64,000 nt of DNA from positions 13,330,001-13,394,000 of the forward strand of contig CAVNZM010000003.1 in assembly GCA_963693365.1 (NCBI GenBank), written 5' to 3'. The position numbers and the translations under genes are program-made. This stretch comes from Amoebidium appalachense (lineage: Eukaryota; Ichthyosporea). How positions within the stretch are numbered: position 1 is the stretch's first letter; every line of letters begins with the position of its first letter. Positions 31,977 to 43,313 of this stretch are shown in pieces. The notes under the pieces are model-generated. The model was not told the origin of the DNA and did not search any database. It saw nothing but the letters and a program-made list of their open reading frames with translations.

Positions 31977-32118
31977 ATCCATAGTGACGGTAGACAGAGT
32001 TGCGATTTGTTCCTCCTCCCGGCTGGCTGCTGTTTCCGGCCGCGGTTTTGTTGCATTCGCCTGCGGCAGCCGAGCCGTAGGCACCATATGCATTGCCACA
32101 GTAGCAATTGCTGGCGGC
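31977..32118 (-). CDS. block 1 WSC domain 1, second half
   Basis: 142 nt, phases 0 to 1, acceptor CCCGCAG and donor GGAT|GTAGGT. It encodes NCYCGNAYGAYGS and NRNSVYRHYG. The usual C-x-CGG pair is replaced (TAAGNSSQPGGG), removing one expected disulphide, as in WSC 3. Confidence 0.75.
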
Positions 32119-32571
32119 CTGCGGGTTGGGGCATAGATAAATAGTTGCATACACAGCATACACATAGCATACACACGCATGCAAGCTAAACACGCAAGCT
32201 TAACACACACACACACACACGTGTGCACACACACTCCTGCATCCCCCCCCCCCCCCCCCCCCCCCCCTTTTCTTCCACACAAGAGCATCTACTCACGAGG
32301 TTCCATCATTTCTTCTTTAACAACCACCTTTTTCGCAAAGGCGGGTCCGACAACGTAGGAGCTGGTGGGGAAAATCAATGGAAGTGTGCGCGTGCGCGTA
32401 CGTGTGTGTGTAGGGGGGGAGGAGGGAGCCGGAGCGGCCCGCATCAGAGAAAAACTACAAACAAAAATGAGCCCCGGACCGCTGTCTTTTTTTTTTTTTT
32501 TTTTTTTTTCCTGCCACAACACAGAAGGACACAACAAGTGACTCGGTCATGACATGTCAGTTGAACCGTAC

Positions 32572-32711
32572 CTGGATTGCAAAGAAAGTGTAGTTGCGGC
32601 ATGCGATGGAGCATGTCTGCGCCGTCAACGTGTTGTCGTTGTTGATCGCCAAAACGGGCAGGTCCTCGGTGGTGCCGTTGGTAGCCACCCAACAGCCCAG
32701 CTGATAAGGCT
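32572..32711 (-). CDS. block 1 WSC domain 1, first half
   Basis: 140 nt, phases 1 to 0, acceptor CACACAG and donor CCAG|GTACGG. It encodes YQLGCWVATNGTTED and AQTCSIACRNYTFFAIQ, an N-terminal WSC half with two sequons (NGT, NYT). Confidence 0.75.
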
Positions 32712-33301
32712 CTGTGTGCCCGACCATATGTTAATAATTTATCGACTTTGAAACACTGTCAGTTTTAGATATACATAATATTAATCATGCCGTAACGTCA
32801 CAAAGAGTTTAATATAAAATTAAAGGCTTAGAAGTCGCTCGGATTTGTTTAACCATGTTTTTATCCTTGGCGATTCCTGGACCACTCTGACTGGCGTAGT
32901 TGCTTGCAAACCAACAGCATGGCACCCCTTTTACCCCCTTCCCAAAGTGTAACAGAGTCTGCATTTTTCCCCTCAGTACCCGTTAAAGTTTGATATTTTG
33001 TTACCTCGCGCCGGGGGGGGGGGGGGGGGGAGGGGGGAGGGACCTGGGAAGTTTGATATGTTGTTACCTCGCGCCGGGGGGGGGGGGGGGGGGGAGGGGG
33101 GGAGGGGGGGAGGGGGGGAGGTGGGGTTTTGTGTCTATGCACTGGGTTATCCTTGCGCCAGCAGACATAATATGCATCTGCTTTTACTTTCCCAGCAGGT
33201 ACACGAGGACGAAGTATCCTTTTGCCTGTGTACGTGCGTGCGTAGGTGGGACAGGGAGGGAGGAAGACAGGAAGGTGGGGGTGGGGGTGGGGGTAGGAGG
33301 T

Positions 33302-33354
<53 letters not shown>
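33302..33354. repeat. 53-bp poly-G tract
   Basis: Pure G run just downstream (gene sense) of the EGF exon 33,375-33,488. The block 2 equivalent (52,718-52,775) is interrupted by A. Confidence 0.9.
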
Positions 33355-33355
<1 letters not shown>

Positions 33356-33374
33356 GATAATCTGAACAACTCAC

Positions 33375-33488
33375 CCGTTGAGACACATTTGCCCGGAGTT
33401 GGGCACTCACAGGTAAAGCTGCCGTACGTGTTTGTGCAGCTGAACTCGGTGGGGCATTTTAATTGGCTCCCAGCGCACTCGTTCAAGT
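33375..33488 (-). CDS. block 1 EGF domain 4 (calcium-binding type)
   Basis: 114 nt, phases 1 to 1, acceptor TGTTCAG and donor CGG|GTGAGT. It encodes DLNECAGSQLKC, FSCTNTYGSFTCEC and GKC. The D-L/V-N-E-C start and the Tyr/Phe-Thr-Cys pattern mark a Ca2+-binding EGF. Confidence 0.8.
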
Positions 33489-33579
33489 CTGAACACAAAA
33501 TACACAGAGCTTATGTCAGTAGTGGTTTAAGAGTTGAGCTTATGTCAGTAGTGGTTTAGGAGTTTCAAGTGCTGCCTCC

Positions 33580-33760
33580 CCCCCCCCCCCTCCCCCCCCC
33601 CCCCCCCCCCCCCCCCCAAACACACACACATACACACACACACACACACACCCACACACACCCACACACACCCACACACACCCACACCCACCCATCCACA
33701 CACACAACACACCCACCCACCCACCCACCCACCCAACACACACACACACACACAAGTCTA
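33580..33760. repeat. poly-C, (CA)n and CCCA-rich repeat
   Basis: Poly-C 33,580-33,617 and CA/CCCACA repeats to about 33,752. Just to the left, GCTTATGTCAGTAGTGG is tandemly duplicated (about 33,508 and 33,538). Intronic. Confidence 0.85.
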
Positions 33761-34175
33761 TATTAAGGTCTGTTCGTTAATGTCATGAATTTGAAAATGA
33801 CGTCATCGCATCACGTACCGCAGTGGCTTACGGCCAACCCAGGCCGACAAGCGCACTGATTGGCTATTGCCATATATGGTCAGGAATACCAGATATGGTA
33901 AAAATACTACTTTACATCTACGTCACTATCGAGAAAGGCCGACATAGTCGTTAATTCAAATCGGGTGACCTGAGTGGTCAGCTGCAGGTAGTAGTTTTTG
34001 TCGGATCCTATTGGAATGAAACCACAACGAAACTGAGAGTCCCTCGGTTTTGTTTCTCAATCAGTAATTATTAGATTCTTTGAAGTCAGACTCTAAAAGG
34101 TTACAATGAGATGAGCTCTTTGCTAATCGGTTAGCAACCAGCCCTTGAATACCACTGCAGCCATATTGTGACCCC

Positions 34176-34206
<31 letters not shown>

Positions 34207-34301
34207 ACACACACGCCAAAAAAAATAAAAAAAATAAATGCACTCCTTTCTTTAAACGGTACAAGGGCTGAAGACTGAAACCGAGGATACAATGAACCTA
34301 C

Positions 34302-34424
34302 CCACACACATGACGCCATTGCCAGCAAACCCGTTGTTGCAGGCACACGTGAAGGAGCCAACCGTGTTGGTGCATGTGGCAGGCCCAATGCAGTTGTGTG
34401 TCTGGTTTGTGCACTCGTTGACGT
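34302..34424 (-). CDS. block 1 EGF domain 3 (calcium-binding type)
   Basis: 123 nt, phases 1 to 1, acceptor ACACATAG and donor TGG|GTAGGT. It encodes DVNECTNQTHNC, TCTNTVGSFTCAC and GNGVMC, a textbook cbEGF module. Confidence 0.85.
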
Positions 34425-34973
34425 CTATGTGTAGATGTGTGTGTGTGTGTGTGTGCGTGCATGCGTGCGTGCGTGCGTGCGTGCGTGCGTGTGTGGAGAA
34501 GGAGGGGGGGGGGGGGGGGTTGACATTGTTAGTTTGCGGGTGTGGGTTACGGTGTGGGTAACTGGGTGTCCGTTCATGTTGCGTGAGGTAGGGAGGTGTG
34601 GATGGTTGTGTGGGTTATGGGTGTAGTGTGCAGGTACGTAGGTATGTGTATATTGTGGCAGTGGCGGTGACTGGAGGGGGAGGGCATCACTTGTGACTTG
34701 TCTTTTGTGTGTGTGGGCAGAGTTGTCCCTCACTTGCATGTGTGCAGATGCTAGAGACTCAAAGGGAGGAGGGAGGGCGGGGGGAAGGGAGGGGGGGGGG
34801 GGGGGGGGGGGGGGCAAGTCTCCCCCAAAATGCACTACATGGAAAATATCCAATTGCTAAAAAAAGAATACACCCTTTGTAGGTTAAGTCGATCATTGAA
34901 GATAATGTCAATCAATGATTTCATGCTGCAAACATAATCCTTGAGGGTATCTTTCAGGAAACACGTATAATAC

Positions 34974-35090
34974 CTGTGCATGACGCCACACCATTGCCCG
35001 TGTACCCTTCGTTACACTTGCAAACTGCCTGGTTGTTGCTGACGTAACAGAAGGCCTTTGCATGGCACGTCGTGTTGAGGCAGGGGTTGA
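34974..35090 (-). CDS. block 1 EGF domain 2
   Basis: 117 nt, phases 1 to 1. The acceptor is the end of a CA repeat (CACACAG), and the donor is ACAG|GTATTA. It encodes NPCLNTTCHAKAFC, AVCKCNEGYTGNG and a final Cys: six Cys with EGF spacing. Confidence 0.82.
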
Positions 35091-35150
35091 CTGTGTGTGT
35101 GGGTGTGAGTGTGTGTTTTTGTGGTGTGTGTGTGTGTGTGTGTGTGTGTG

Positions 35151-35199
<49 letters not shown>

Positions 35200-35612
35200 C
35201 GTCATAAATAAGAGATAATCACAGTACCTCCGGGTTTTGTGCGGTGGGGGGGGGGGGGGGGGGGGGGGGAGGGGAGGGGAGGGAGGGGGGTGGAATTCAG
35301 TTGATCGGAAAGAAAAGAGGGCGAGAGGAGAGGAAGGGAAAAGGAAGGAGGGGGGCGCCTCAGGAGGGTGCGGGGGGCGGGGGGGGGGGGGGGGGGGGGG
35401 GGGGCGCCTCGAGCGAGAGAAAGAGCCTCGAGCGAGAGAGACAGAGAGAGAGAGAAAGAGAGAGAGAGGGGGGGGGGGGGGTTTGAAGCGGAACACGGTA
35501 CGATGTACGCATACACGACGAGAAGCATGGTGCAGGACACATGCAAAGGAAAACAAGGGGGGGGGGAGGGAGAGGGGGGGGGGGGGGGGGGGGGGGTCAC
35601 ACCCGCACTCAC

Positions 35613-36191
35613 CCATAGGTGTGCCGACCCATGTAGTGCAATACTGCCCCGTCCATCCGGTCGTGCACGTACACTGCCCCTGGCTACACGTCCCTCCGTT
35701 CGAACACCCAACCCCACACTCGCCCACGGGATCTACACATGTGCCGTTATTGCAAGTTTGCGAAACGTTGCATGCTTTACACCTTTCAGTAATGCAGAAG
35801 TCGCTCAACGTAGGGCCCGTTGGTTGTGTTGCGTTGGGGTCGAATAGCATCGCGTCCAGCGCGCATTGTTTTGCAACACCGTCCACTAGTGCGCTAGGAA
35901 CTCCTGTGCACGCCGAACCGGCATCCGTCTTGCACTTATCAATAAATTGTTGGTTGGGGTAGAGCCAATAGTCCGCGGTATAGTTTTCGGGGATGGGTGG
36001 GGGTTGGACCGGATTGACAGTGGGAACGTTTATTAATATAGTCGAAACGGCTTCGCTTATGGGTATGATTTGGTTGCCGCGGGGATCTTCAATATTCGGT
36101 GTTTGTGAAGCAAATCCTGGAAGGCGCGTGCAGTTGGCTGAAAGGGGAGTGATGACGCTTGGATCTCCGAGCCACAACACTTGACCATTGG

Positions 36192-36195
<4 letters not shown>
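35613..36195 (-). CDS. block 1 C8-like region and EGF domain 1
   Basis: 583 nt, phases 0 to 1. The acceptor is a (CA)n CAG, and the donor is ATGG|GTGAGT. It follows VWD with about 90 residues of linker. A Cys-rich segment comes next (KCKTDAGSACTG, AKQCALDAML, FCITERCKACNVSQTC), in the position that a C8 domain holds after VWD in mucin/zonadhesin-type proteins. Last is an EGF (GECGVGCSNGGTCSQGQC, GWTGQYC). Confidence 0.78.
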
Positions 36196-36227
<32 letters not shown>

Positions 36228-36280
36228 AAGTGTGTGGGTATCACAGTGTCTCACATTGTGTGTGGGGTGTGTGTGCGTGT

Positions 36281-36294
<14 letters not shown>

Positions 36295-36350
<56 letters not shown>
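36295..36350. repeat. 56-bp poly-G tract
   Basis: Longest G run seen, preceded by (GT)n. It lies in the intron between VWD and the C8/EGF exon. Further G runs are at about 36,547-36,579 and 36,831-36,868, the last starting right at the VWD donor. Confidence 0.9.
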
Positions 36351-36351
<1 letters not shown>

Positions 36352-36531
36352 GTCGTGCGTAACTGTTAGTGGGAAGCAAGAGGAAGATGGAGGGAGAGAA
36401 TGCCACCCAAGGGGAGGGGGGGGGGGGGGGGTACGAGGGACATATGACATGTGAAATATTAAACGCTCGCAGGAGGGACATATGACATGTGAAATATTAA
36501 ACGCCTGCAAGCGTTTAATATATACGAGTGT

Positions 36532-36580
<49 letters not shown>

Positions 36581-36820
36581 GGAGGTGGCCGAACACAGTC
36601 ATGCTGCAGGGAGATGCGATATACTCTTCGTATGGCCATGGATCATGTGGTGATAAAGGGTGGCAAGCCTTAAGAGCAAATGTTTAGCAGAAAAACGTCG
36701 CATAGCTTTTCTTTCGTTGTTTATTCATTGTTCTTTTTCTTTCATTTTCTTTCTTTCTTTTTTTTTTTTTCTTTTTTTTTTTTTGTGTGAGTGTGTGTGT
36801 GAGTGTGTGTGTGTGTGTTT

Positions 36821-36870
<50 letters not shown>

Positions 36871-37328
36871 CTTGGCTTCCTGCATCTTGACCGGGATGGT
36901 GCTCAGATCATCGCCGGGGTTTGAATTGAAATTCCCGCACAATCCGGACATAAGATTGGCATAGTCCTTAGACACAGTCACCTTGGTGTCGATCATAGTC
37001 ACATTTCCCCCTGACCAATAGCGGGGGCTAAGTGTTACCTGGCCACCCCAGAAGGAAATTATGATATTGTTTGTTGCGCGTGGGTCCCGCGAGACAAAAA
37101 CGTTTGGCTCAGACGTATTGGTTATCTTGACGATGCTGAGTTCAGGGTTTGTGAAGTTGTCTCGCACTTGGGTGATAAGGAAAATGCTTGCCCCAACCTT
37201 GACCCAAATCATTTCACTGCAGGAAATAGCCCGATCGACGGTACCGTAACAGTTATAGAGGTGGGTTTGAATGACAAAGTCGCCGTAGCAGTCACGGGTG
37301 ATGGTGTGCTGTCCAAGCTCCATGTAGT
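36871..37328 (-). CDS. block 1 VWD domain main exon
   Basis: 458 nt, phases 1 to 0, acceptor CCCCACAG. It encodes YMELGQHTITRDCYGDF through VGASIFLITQVRDNF to GLCGNFNSNPGDDL, the VWD signature near the C-terminus. The donor is AAG|GTCCCC, weak because the intron enters a C run immediately. VWD domains mediate disulphide-linked multimerisation and adhesion. Confidence 0.82.
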
Positions 37329-37691
37329 CTGTGGGGAAAACAAAAGGGTTATTCAATTAACTAATCGAAGTCAACTAATTGAAGCCAACAACCAATTTAT
37401 CATCAATTAAGGGGTCCCTTTATGGTAGCATTTCAGTGTCAGATCAGATTGGTTGATCGTCCAAACTACCCTTTTGCGGATACTTATTGAATTCCATGAT
37501 GCCAGGTCCTAATCTGAAACCTCTACTAAAGGGACTCCGCCTTAAGGGTAACCTGCGCCCTCCCCACTTCTCCCCTCCCCCCCCCCCCCCCCCCCCCCGC
37601 CCCTCCCTGCCCCACCAAGTCCTGTAAATACATATTGTAAAAGGGGAAAGGGGGGGGGGGGGGGGGATGAAGAACAGAGTGTTCCACATAC

Positions 37692-37731
37692 CATAGTATC
37701 TGAGGTCGTACGTGACCATGTGGAGGTCCCC
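37692..37731 (-). CDS. block 1 VWD micro-exon (40 nt)
   Basis: Phases 0 to 1, acceptor CTCTACAG and donor TATG|GTATGT. It encodes GDLHMVTYDLRYYG, the opening strand of VWD, which completes the domain of 36,871-37,328. The preceding exon ends Cys-Asp-Ala-Trp, giving the usual C-x-x-GDPH type start. Skipping it would shift the frame. Confidence 0.78.
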
Positions 37732-37781
37732 CTGTAGAGTGCAAGCAGTGTGATGGGTCAATGCACGCAGATCATGATGTT

Positions 37782-37813
<32 letters not shown>

Positions 37814-38012
37814 ATAAACAACACACGCACACGCTGACACGCACACAACACACAACACACACACAAACACAAACACACACACAAACACACACACACACAC
37901 ACACACACACAAATCCAATCCAACTGAACCCAACTCACCCATGGCCACCGCCACCTTCAGAGTCTCCCAAAGAGGGTGAAATAGCTCTCGTGCAAACGCA
38001 AATGAAAGCCTT

Positions 38013-38932
38013 TGTTAACCTCTATAAGTATTTGGGATGTAAGCAGAGACACAGTGGTGCAGTGTGAAAACACCACAGACACACACAACAACAAAACACG
38101 GAACGATCGGAGCAGTGTACACAACAGACATCAATTTTAGACACGACTAAACTGAATTTATTCTGATCTTCGAATAAATACCTGAAATTCCTCTAAGTCC
38201 AATCCATACATGATTTCCGACCAGTGGAAATCAGATCCATCTCTAATAGAAACCAATCACTAAGAACCAATTGCTTTCAGAGAGATCCGGTACGCGGAGG
38301 CGTACACGATAGGACACAGACACTAGTTAGGATCAACTCGTGTCATCATCAAGGAAGTTCTAACCTATGACATACTGCAAAGACTCAGACATATCACACT
38401 TAACCTTGATGATTGGTTAAAGCCCGGCAACACATGAAAACTAAAGTGAATTAATGAAGTCTAAACACACATGCTATTCTAAGTGTAGCCTAAGTGTGTT
38501 ACCGTCCAATGAACACGTATTAAGTAACACAAATCTACCTAACATATATTAGTAGAAAAGAAATACGATTATACACATGAAGACAAGGAGAGAAAGAAAA
38601 GAAAATAAGGAAGGAGAAAGAGGAAGTAAAAGAGAGCACAGATCAACAAACAAGATAGTAATAGCATAACTATAACCAGAGATATTTATGTACACACGAA
38701 CATGTACACGTCTCTCCCTGAGTGGGTGGATCCGTGTACACACATATAAATATTCTAATCGATATTACAATACACGATTAAAGCCGATACAACACGATAC
38801 AATATACAAGCATATCGGAGATCGATGCTACACTTTACATAATAGGAGTGTGGCATTACACTAAGCATATGAACTGAAACATAACACAAACTGAGAAGAT
38901 CTTACCATATGTAAATACTACGTATTACAACA
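38013..38932 (-). repeat. 3' LTR of the deleted copia element
   Basis: 920 bp. Compared with the other LTR it lacks a few single bases (for example, CAATTTTAGAC for CAATGTTTAGAC, CCAGTGGAAATC for CCAGTCGGAAATC). Confidence 0.9.
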
Positions 38933-39129
38933 TCCCCACTTAAGACTTTGAAGTTTGTGTTATCATATCCCCACTGAACTAGTGAAATCTCCCCACTTGA
39001 GAACAGAAACGGAAAAAAAAAAAATTAAAGTGTGTACTTTTCCGGGGGGGGGGGGGGGGGGGGGGGGGAGAAGGGGGGGGGAGGGGGGGGAAGGGGGGGG
39101 GGGGGGGGAAGGGGGGGGGGGAGGGGGGA

Positions 39130-39720
39130 AGGAGGAGGTAGATGCACGGGTCGGTAGTACGGGTCAGGCCAGGGCAAGAAGAAGCCGTCGAGGAAGTCGA
39201 CCAAGCCTGGAGGCGCGAGCCGCAGGAGCCAGACCTTGCCAAGTGTGGAGGAACCGGGGAGAGAGTCTGGAGGGCGAGGCAGACAAAGCCCACACGGCCA
39301 GAGAGGAGGCGGAGAGCAGCCGGCAGACGCCAAAGGAGCCACAGCAGCGGAGAAGAGGGGGGCAGGACGGAGGCCAAAAAATCAGCCAGGTTGAGGGAGG
39401 TCACGGGAGAGGAGAGGTGAGTGAGGTGGTGGTGGTGGATGAGAAGGGGGAAGAGGTGATGAAGGAGAGGAGTGGGGAGGGGAGGAGGATGGAGAAGGTG
39501 ATAGTGGTCAGGAGGGGAGGAAGGGGAGAAACGAGAAGGAGAGAAGGAGCGATCAGGGGGGACGGGGAGCGGGGAGGGGGGGGAGATGGGGGAGAGAGGA
39601 GGAAGGAGGGGTGGGGGGAACGGGATGGGGTGCTGACGGGAGAGAGAGTTGGAGGTCCGTGCAGAGGTACGTCAAGTCGGTGCGTAAGTCACGGCGAGGA
39701 AGATCACGGGGGGAGCACTG
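39130..39720 (-). pseudogene. degraded pol remnant with many small deletions
   Basis: Collinear with roughly 18,236-20,900 of the intact element but compressed about 4.5-fold by dozens of deletions of 1 to many bases. In its left half the lost bases on the plus strand are largely T-containing: GGTCTTAGTACGG becomes GGTAGTACGG, CCATGGGC becomes CCAGGGC, GAATGCC becomes GAAGCC. No frame survives. Confidence 0.7.
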
Positions 39721-39724
39721 GCAT

Positions 39725-40446
39725 TTAATGCCATGCTGGACTTGGAGGCACGGTGGGCACGGTTGTTCCGGAGTTGCATCTTGAGGTCTTGACGTAACTC
39801 GATGCCCTTGAGTGGTTATGGAGGGACTCGAAGTCGGGGAATAGCTTATCACCGAAGTGATAGTCTTCGATAAGACGATTGAACTCAGGGGTGAGGTCGT
39901 CTCTGGTGGTGAGTTCATTGAAGAACTTCTCAGCTAGACGAGTGAAGTGAATGGACTCATCTTGGAGAGACTGGAGCTGGTTCACGATGGTCTGCAGACG
40001 GCTCAGGTAGGTGGTGAATGATTCACCGGGCTGAAGGGCACAGGCATCCCACTGACGGTGAAGGATGCGGATCTGATCGGGTTTGCCTTGGAGATAGTGT
40101 TGACGGAATTTCCACATGGCCCGTTCAGGGTCCATGCCAATACGGTACTGGGCAACGGTGGTGAGGACGGAAGGGTCGATGTTCTGTATCATATGGAGCA
40201 GGAGGCAATTGCGGGCCTCTTTGAGTTCCGCGGTAGTGCCGTAGCCATAGAAGGGGGTTCACCGTCAACCGCGACGGTGGTAGGGGGACGTAGTTGTCAG
40301 CAAGGACAACATCCACGAGTCGGACACCTTTAGTGCCGGTCATCATGCCGAGAAAAATGATTTCCCATTGAAAATAGGTAGTTTTGCTATCGGGACCAGT
40401 CTTCCCTTCACCTTTCCACATGGTGATTTTGTTTACGCCAGTTTTG
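39725..40446 (-). pseudogene. copia gag remnant
   Basis: Near identical to the gag region of the intact element from ATG MDPNKTG onward, with the same C5 slippage site (40,253-40,257). An additional one-base loss is in the run at 40,283-40,287 (five versus six), and another is near 39,810 (TTGAGTGG for TTGACGTGG). It ends at the sequence encoding ALNA. Not translatable as a full Gag. Confidence 0.75.
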
Positions 40447-40505
40447 TTTGGATCCATGATTGAAAAACGAGCGCGAGTTCTAGATTGTGTAGGGAGCGTA
40501 CAAAA

Positions 40506-40518
40506 GGGCTGCATAACC
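40506..40518 (-). other. primer-binding site of the deleted copia element
   Basis: Identical to 21,687-21,699 (element strand GGTTATGCAGCCC), directly next to the 5' LTR. Confidence 0.6.
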
Positions 40519-41443
40519 TGTTAACCTCTATAAGTATTTGGGATGTAAGCAGAGACACAGTGGTGCAGTGTGAAAACACCACAGACACACACAACAACAA
40601 AACACGGAACGATCGGAGCAGTGTACACAACAGACATCAATGTTTAGACACGACTAAACTGAATTTATTCTGATCTTCGAATAAATACCTGAAATTCCTC
40701 TAAGTCCAATCCATACATGATTTCCGACCAGTCGGAAATCAGATCCATCTCTAATAGAAACCAATCACTAAGAACCAATTGCTTTCAGAGAGATCCGGTA
40801 CGCGGAGGCGTACACGATAGGACACAGACACTAGTTAGGATCAACTCGTGTCATCATCAAGGAAGTTCTAACCTATGACATACTGCAAAGACTCAGACAT
40901 ATCACACTTAACCTTGATGATTGGTTAAAGCCCGGCAACACATGAAAACTAAAGTGAATTAATGAAGTCTAAACACACATGCTATTCTAAGTGTAGCCTA
41001 AGTGTGTTACCGTCCAATGAACACGTATTAAGTAACACAAATCTACCTAACATATATTAGTAGAAAAGAAATACGATTATACACATGAAGACAAGGAGAG
41101 AAAGAAAAGAAAATAAGGAAGGAGAAAGAGGAAGGAAAAGAGAGCACAGATCAACAAACAAGATAGTAATAGCATAACTATAACCAGAGATATTTATGTA
41201 CACACGAACATGTACACGTCTCTCCCTGAGTGGGTGGATCCGTGTACACACATATAAATATTCTAATCGATATTACAATACACGATTAAAGCCGATACAA
41301 CACGATTACAAGTATACAAGCATATCGGAGATCGATGCTACACTTTACATAATAGGAGTGTGGCATTTACACTAAGCATATGAACTGAAACATAACACAA
41401 ACTGAGAAGATCTTACCATATGTAAATACTACGTATTACAACA
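40519..41443 (-). repeat. 5' LTR of the deleted copia element
   Basis: 925 bp. The 140 bp next to gag are almost identical to the intact element's LTR; the rest is clearly diverged, so the two elements belong to different U3 subfamilies. Confidence 0.9.
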
Positions 41444-41759
41444 GCCTTACCTTGAGAAAATGAAAAATTGAGGAAACGAAAGGGCATGATTTGCGGCCAA
41501 CCGAGCAACGCTGTTTTCTTTTCTTCATTCCATTCTTTCTTCCTTTCTTATCTATTTTTTGCCCCTCGTACTCGTTGAAGCAAAATCATTAGGTCATAGC
41601 AGGATCACTATGCTCCAAACAGAATTATTGTACTTAGAGCGGATTCTGGAAGGTTGCCATCAAAATAGAGCTATTACGCCATATTCACCGAGCACTTTTA
41701 TGGTGTTGATTCCGGTTGGTTCCTTCCCAACCTTCCTAACGGTGGGTGACAAAAGGCGG

Positions 41760-41868
41760 GGGGGGGGGGGGGGGGGGGGGGGGGGGATAGACATGTACAG
41801 AAAGAGCACACACAAAGAATATTCATCCGGGGGGGGGGGGGGGGGGGGGAGGGAGGGGGGGGGGGGGA
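41760..41868. repeat. poly-G tracts
   Basis: G runs at about 41,758-41,786 and 41,829-41,868 within the same intron as the copia insertion; equivalents at 4,028-4,089 and 4,206-4,235 in block 0. Confidence 0.85.
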
Positions 41869-42034
41869 TGGTATACTACACAAAACGAATGTCTCCCGTT
41901 AGAATTAGAATGCATTAGCAGCTCAGTTTATCAGCCAAAAAAGTTTTTAAACACCCTCAAGCAAGCCCACAACTTGTTTAAAATTCGGACAGCCACTCAT
42001 TATCGTGCACAAGTGCACATGCAGAAACACCCAC

Positions 42035-42501
42035 CCATGCGTCGCAGGTAGACTTGTTGGTCTGGGCTGCTGCTGCTAGAGCGCCCGCCGGTGCATATCC
42101 CTGAAGGGTGGCTTGCAAATTGTTGAAATTTGGATCCAAACTCGTGGATGTGAGCGGGAAGAGAACAACGTCGCCAGGCTGACGGGTGGTGCCGGGGCGT
42201 CTCGTCGCATTTACGCACTGGGGGATATACCAATCTTGAGGCGTGAAAGTTAGCTGGCACAGGTCCATCGCAATGATATCCGATTGGGTGTTTGTGATGG
42301 TAACGGTGACTTTGCTGCCAGGGGGGCTGGTGAGATTTACGCAGAACGGCTGAGGACTTGTTATGTTTTTGTCCAGATTGATCCCCGACGGCAGGACCAT
42401 GATATCGTTGGCTAGGCCTGGGATGAGGTATTCCTCCGGAATTTCCGTGAAAGAAAGGTAGCCGGGTGGCTTCCAGAAAACTCGGATGATTCCGTCACCA
42501 T
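42035..42501 (-). CDS. block 1 PA14 C-terminal exon and beta-rich linker
   Basis: 467 nt, phases 1 to 0, acceptor TTCACAG and donor ATGG|GTGGGT. It completes PA14 (DGIIRVFWKPPG, IPEEYLIPG). About 115 residues follow with Thr/Asn sequons, and then STCDAW, which runs in phase into the VWD micro-exon. In block 1 the intron after it received the copia insertion. Confidence 0.8.
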
Positions 42502-42649
42502 CTGTGAAAAAATGGTTCTGTCATGACATGCTTCTTTCTTTTTCTTTTTCCTTTTTTTTTTTGTGGCAGTGACTATTGGGTTCCTGGAGTTAGATACCTC
42601 ACACAAAGCAGCATCGAGTTAAAACTGGGGGGGGTTGGGGGGGGGGGGG

Positions 42650-43313
42650 GGGGGGGTTTGAATGCATCAAAAAGTACGAAGTACACAAGAACAAACGGAT
42701 AACACGATGCAGAATGCAAGCCATACATAAAGAGTATGCATAATAAGCAGAGCCCATCCTCAGGGGGGGCCCACGTCATCCACAGTACCCGAGTTTCGAC
42801 CTATTCACCTCGTTAACGAAACCCAACTCAGATACTGTTTCACTTGAACATGGGTAGGTCACCCGTCTTGATCAGAGACGAGCAGGGTTGCTTATGGAGG
42901 CAAGGGCAGTGGGAAAGGCCGGGGGTTAAAGTTGCAGCAGTAAGCAGAAGCAAGAAAAATATAGATAGGAACTCAGGAGACGGGGCTTCTAGGAAGCTCC
43001 CCCGTCAATACCTAAGTCGATACTTCCCTGGCTAACATACTACATCAGCCGAAAAGAATTAAGTCCCGAAGGCCGCAGAATTCGCAATCAGAGGGGAAAA
43101 TATGAGATTTGACCCACGCCGCAGGGTAGTAACACGCTTACTAGGGCGGAACTTTATCGTCTTCGAACGGAAAGCTATGCCCCCGGATGTCAGCCGGAAA
43201 TATGGTATCACCCATTGCTTTGGGCTTGAAAAAAGCCAAACCGATAGTCCGAGTTATGTTACGCCGGCGGGTAACATGCCGCATGGGTTCCAAGGGAGCT
43301 GTCGCCAACAGAG

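Larger units (their letters stand above)
38013..41443 (-). mobile_element. internally deleted copia element in an intron of block 1
   Basis: 3,431 bp, LTRs 38,013-38,932 and 40,519-41,443, ends TGTTAACC...TTACAACA, target duplication GCCTT (38,008-38,012 and 41,444-41,448). The interior keeps the primer-binding site, about 0.7 kb of gag, a 0.58-kb degraded remnant of pol and the polypurine tract. It cannot make its own enzymes, but has all cis signals and LTRs with only about six differences. That suggests recent mobilisation by a relative. It lies in the same orientation as the host gene. Confidence 0.92.
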
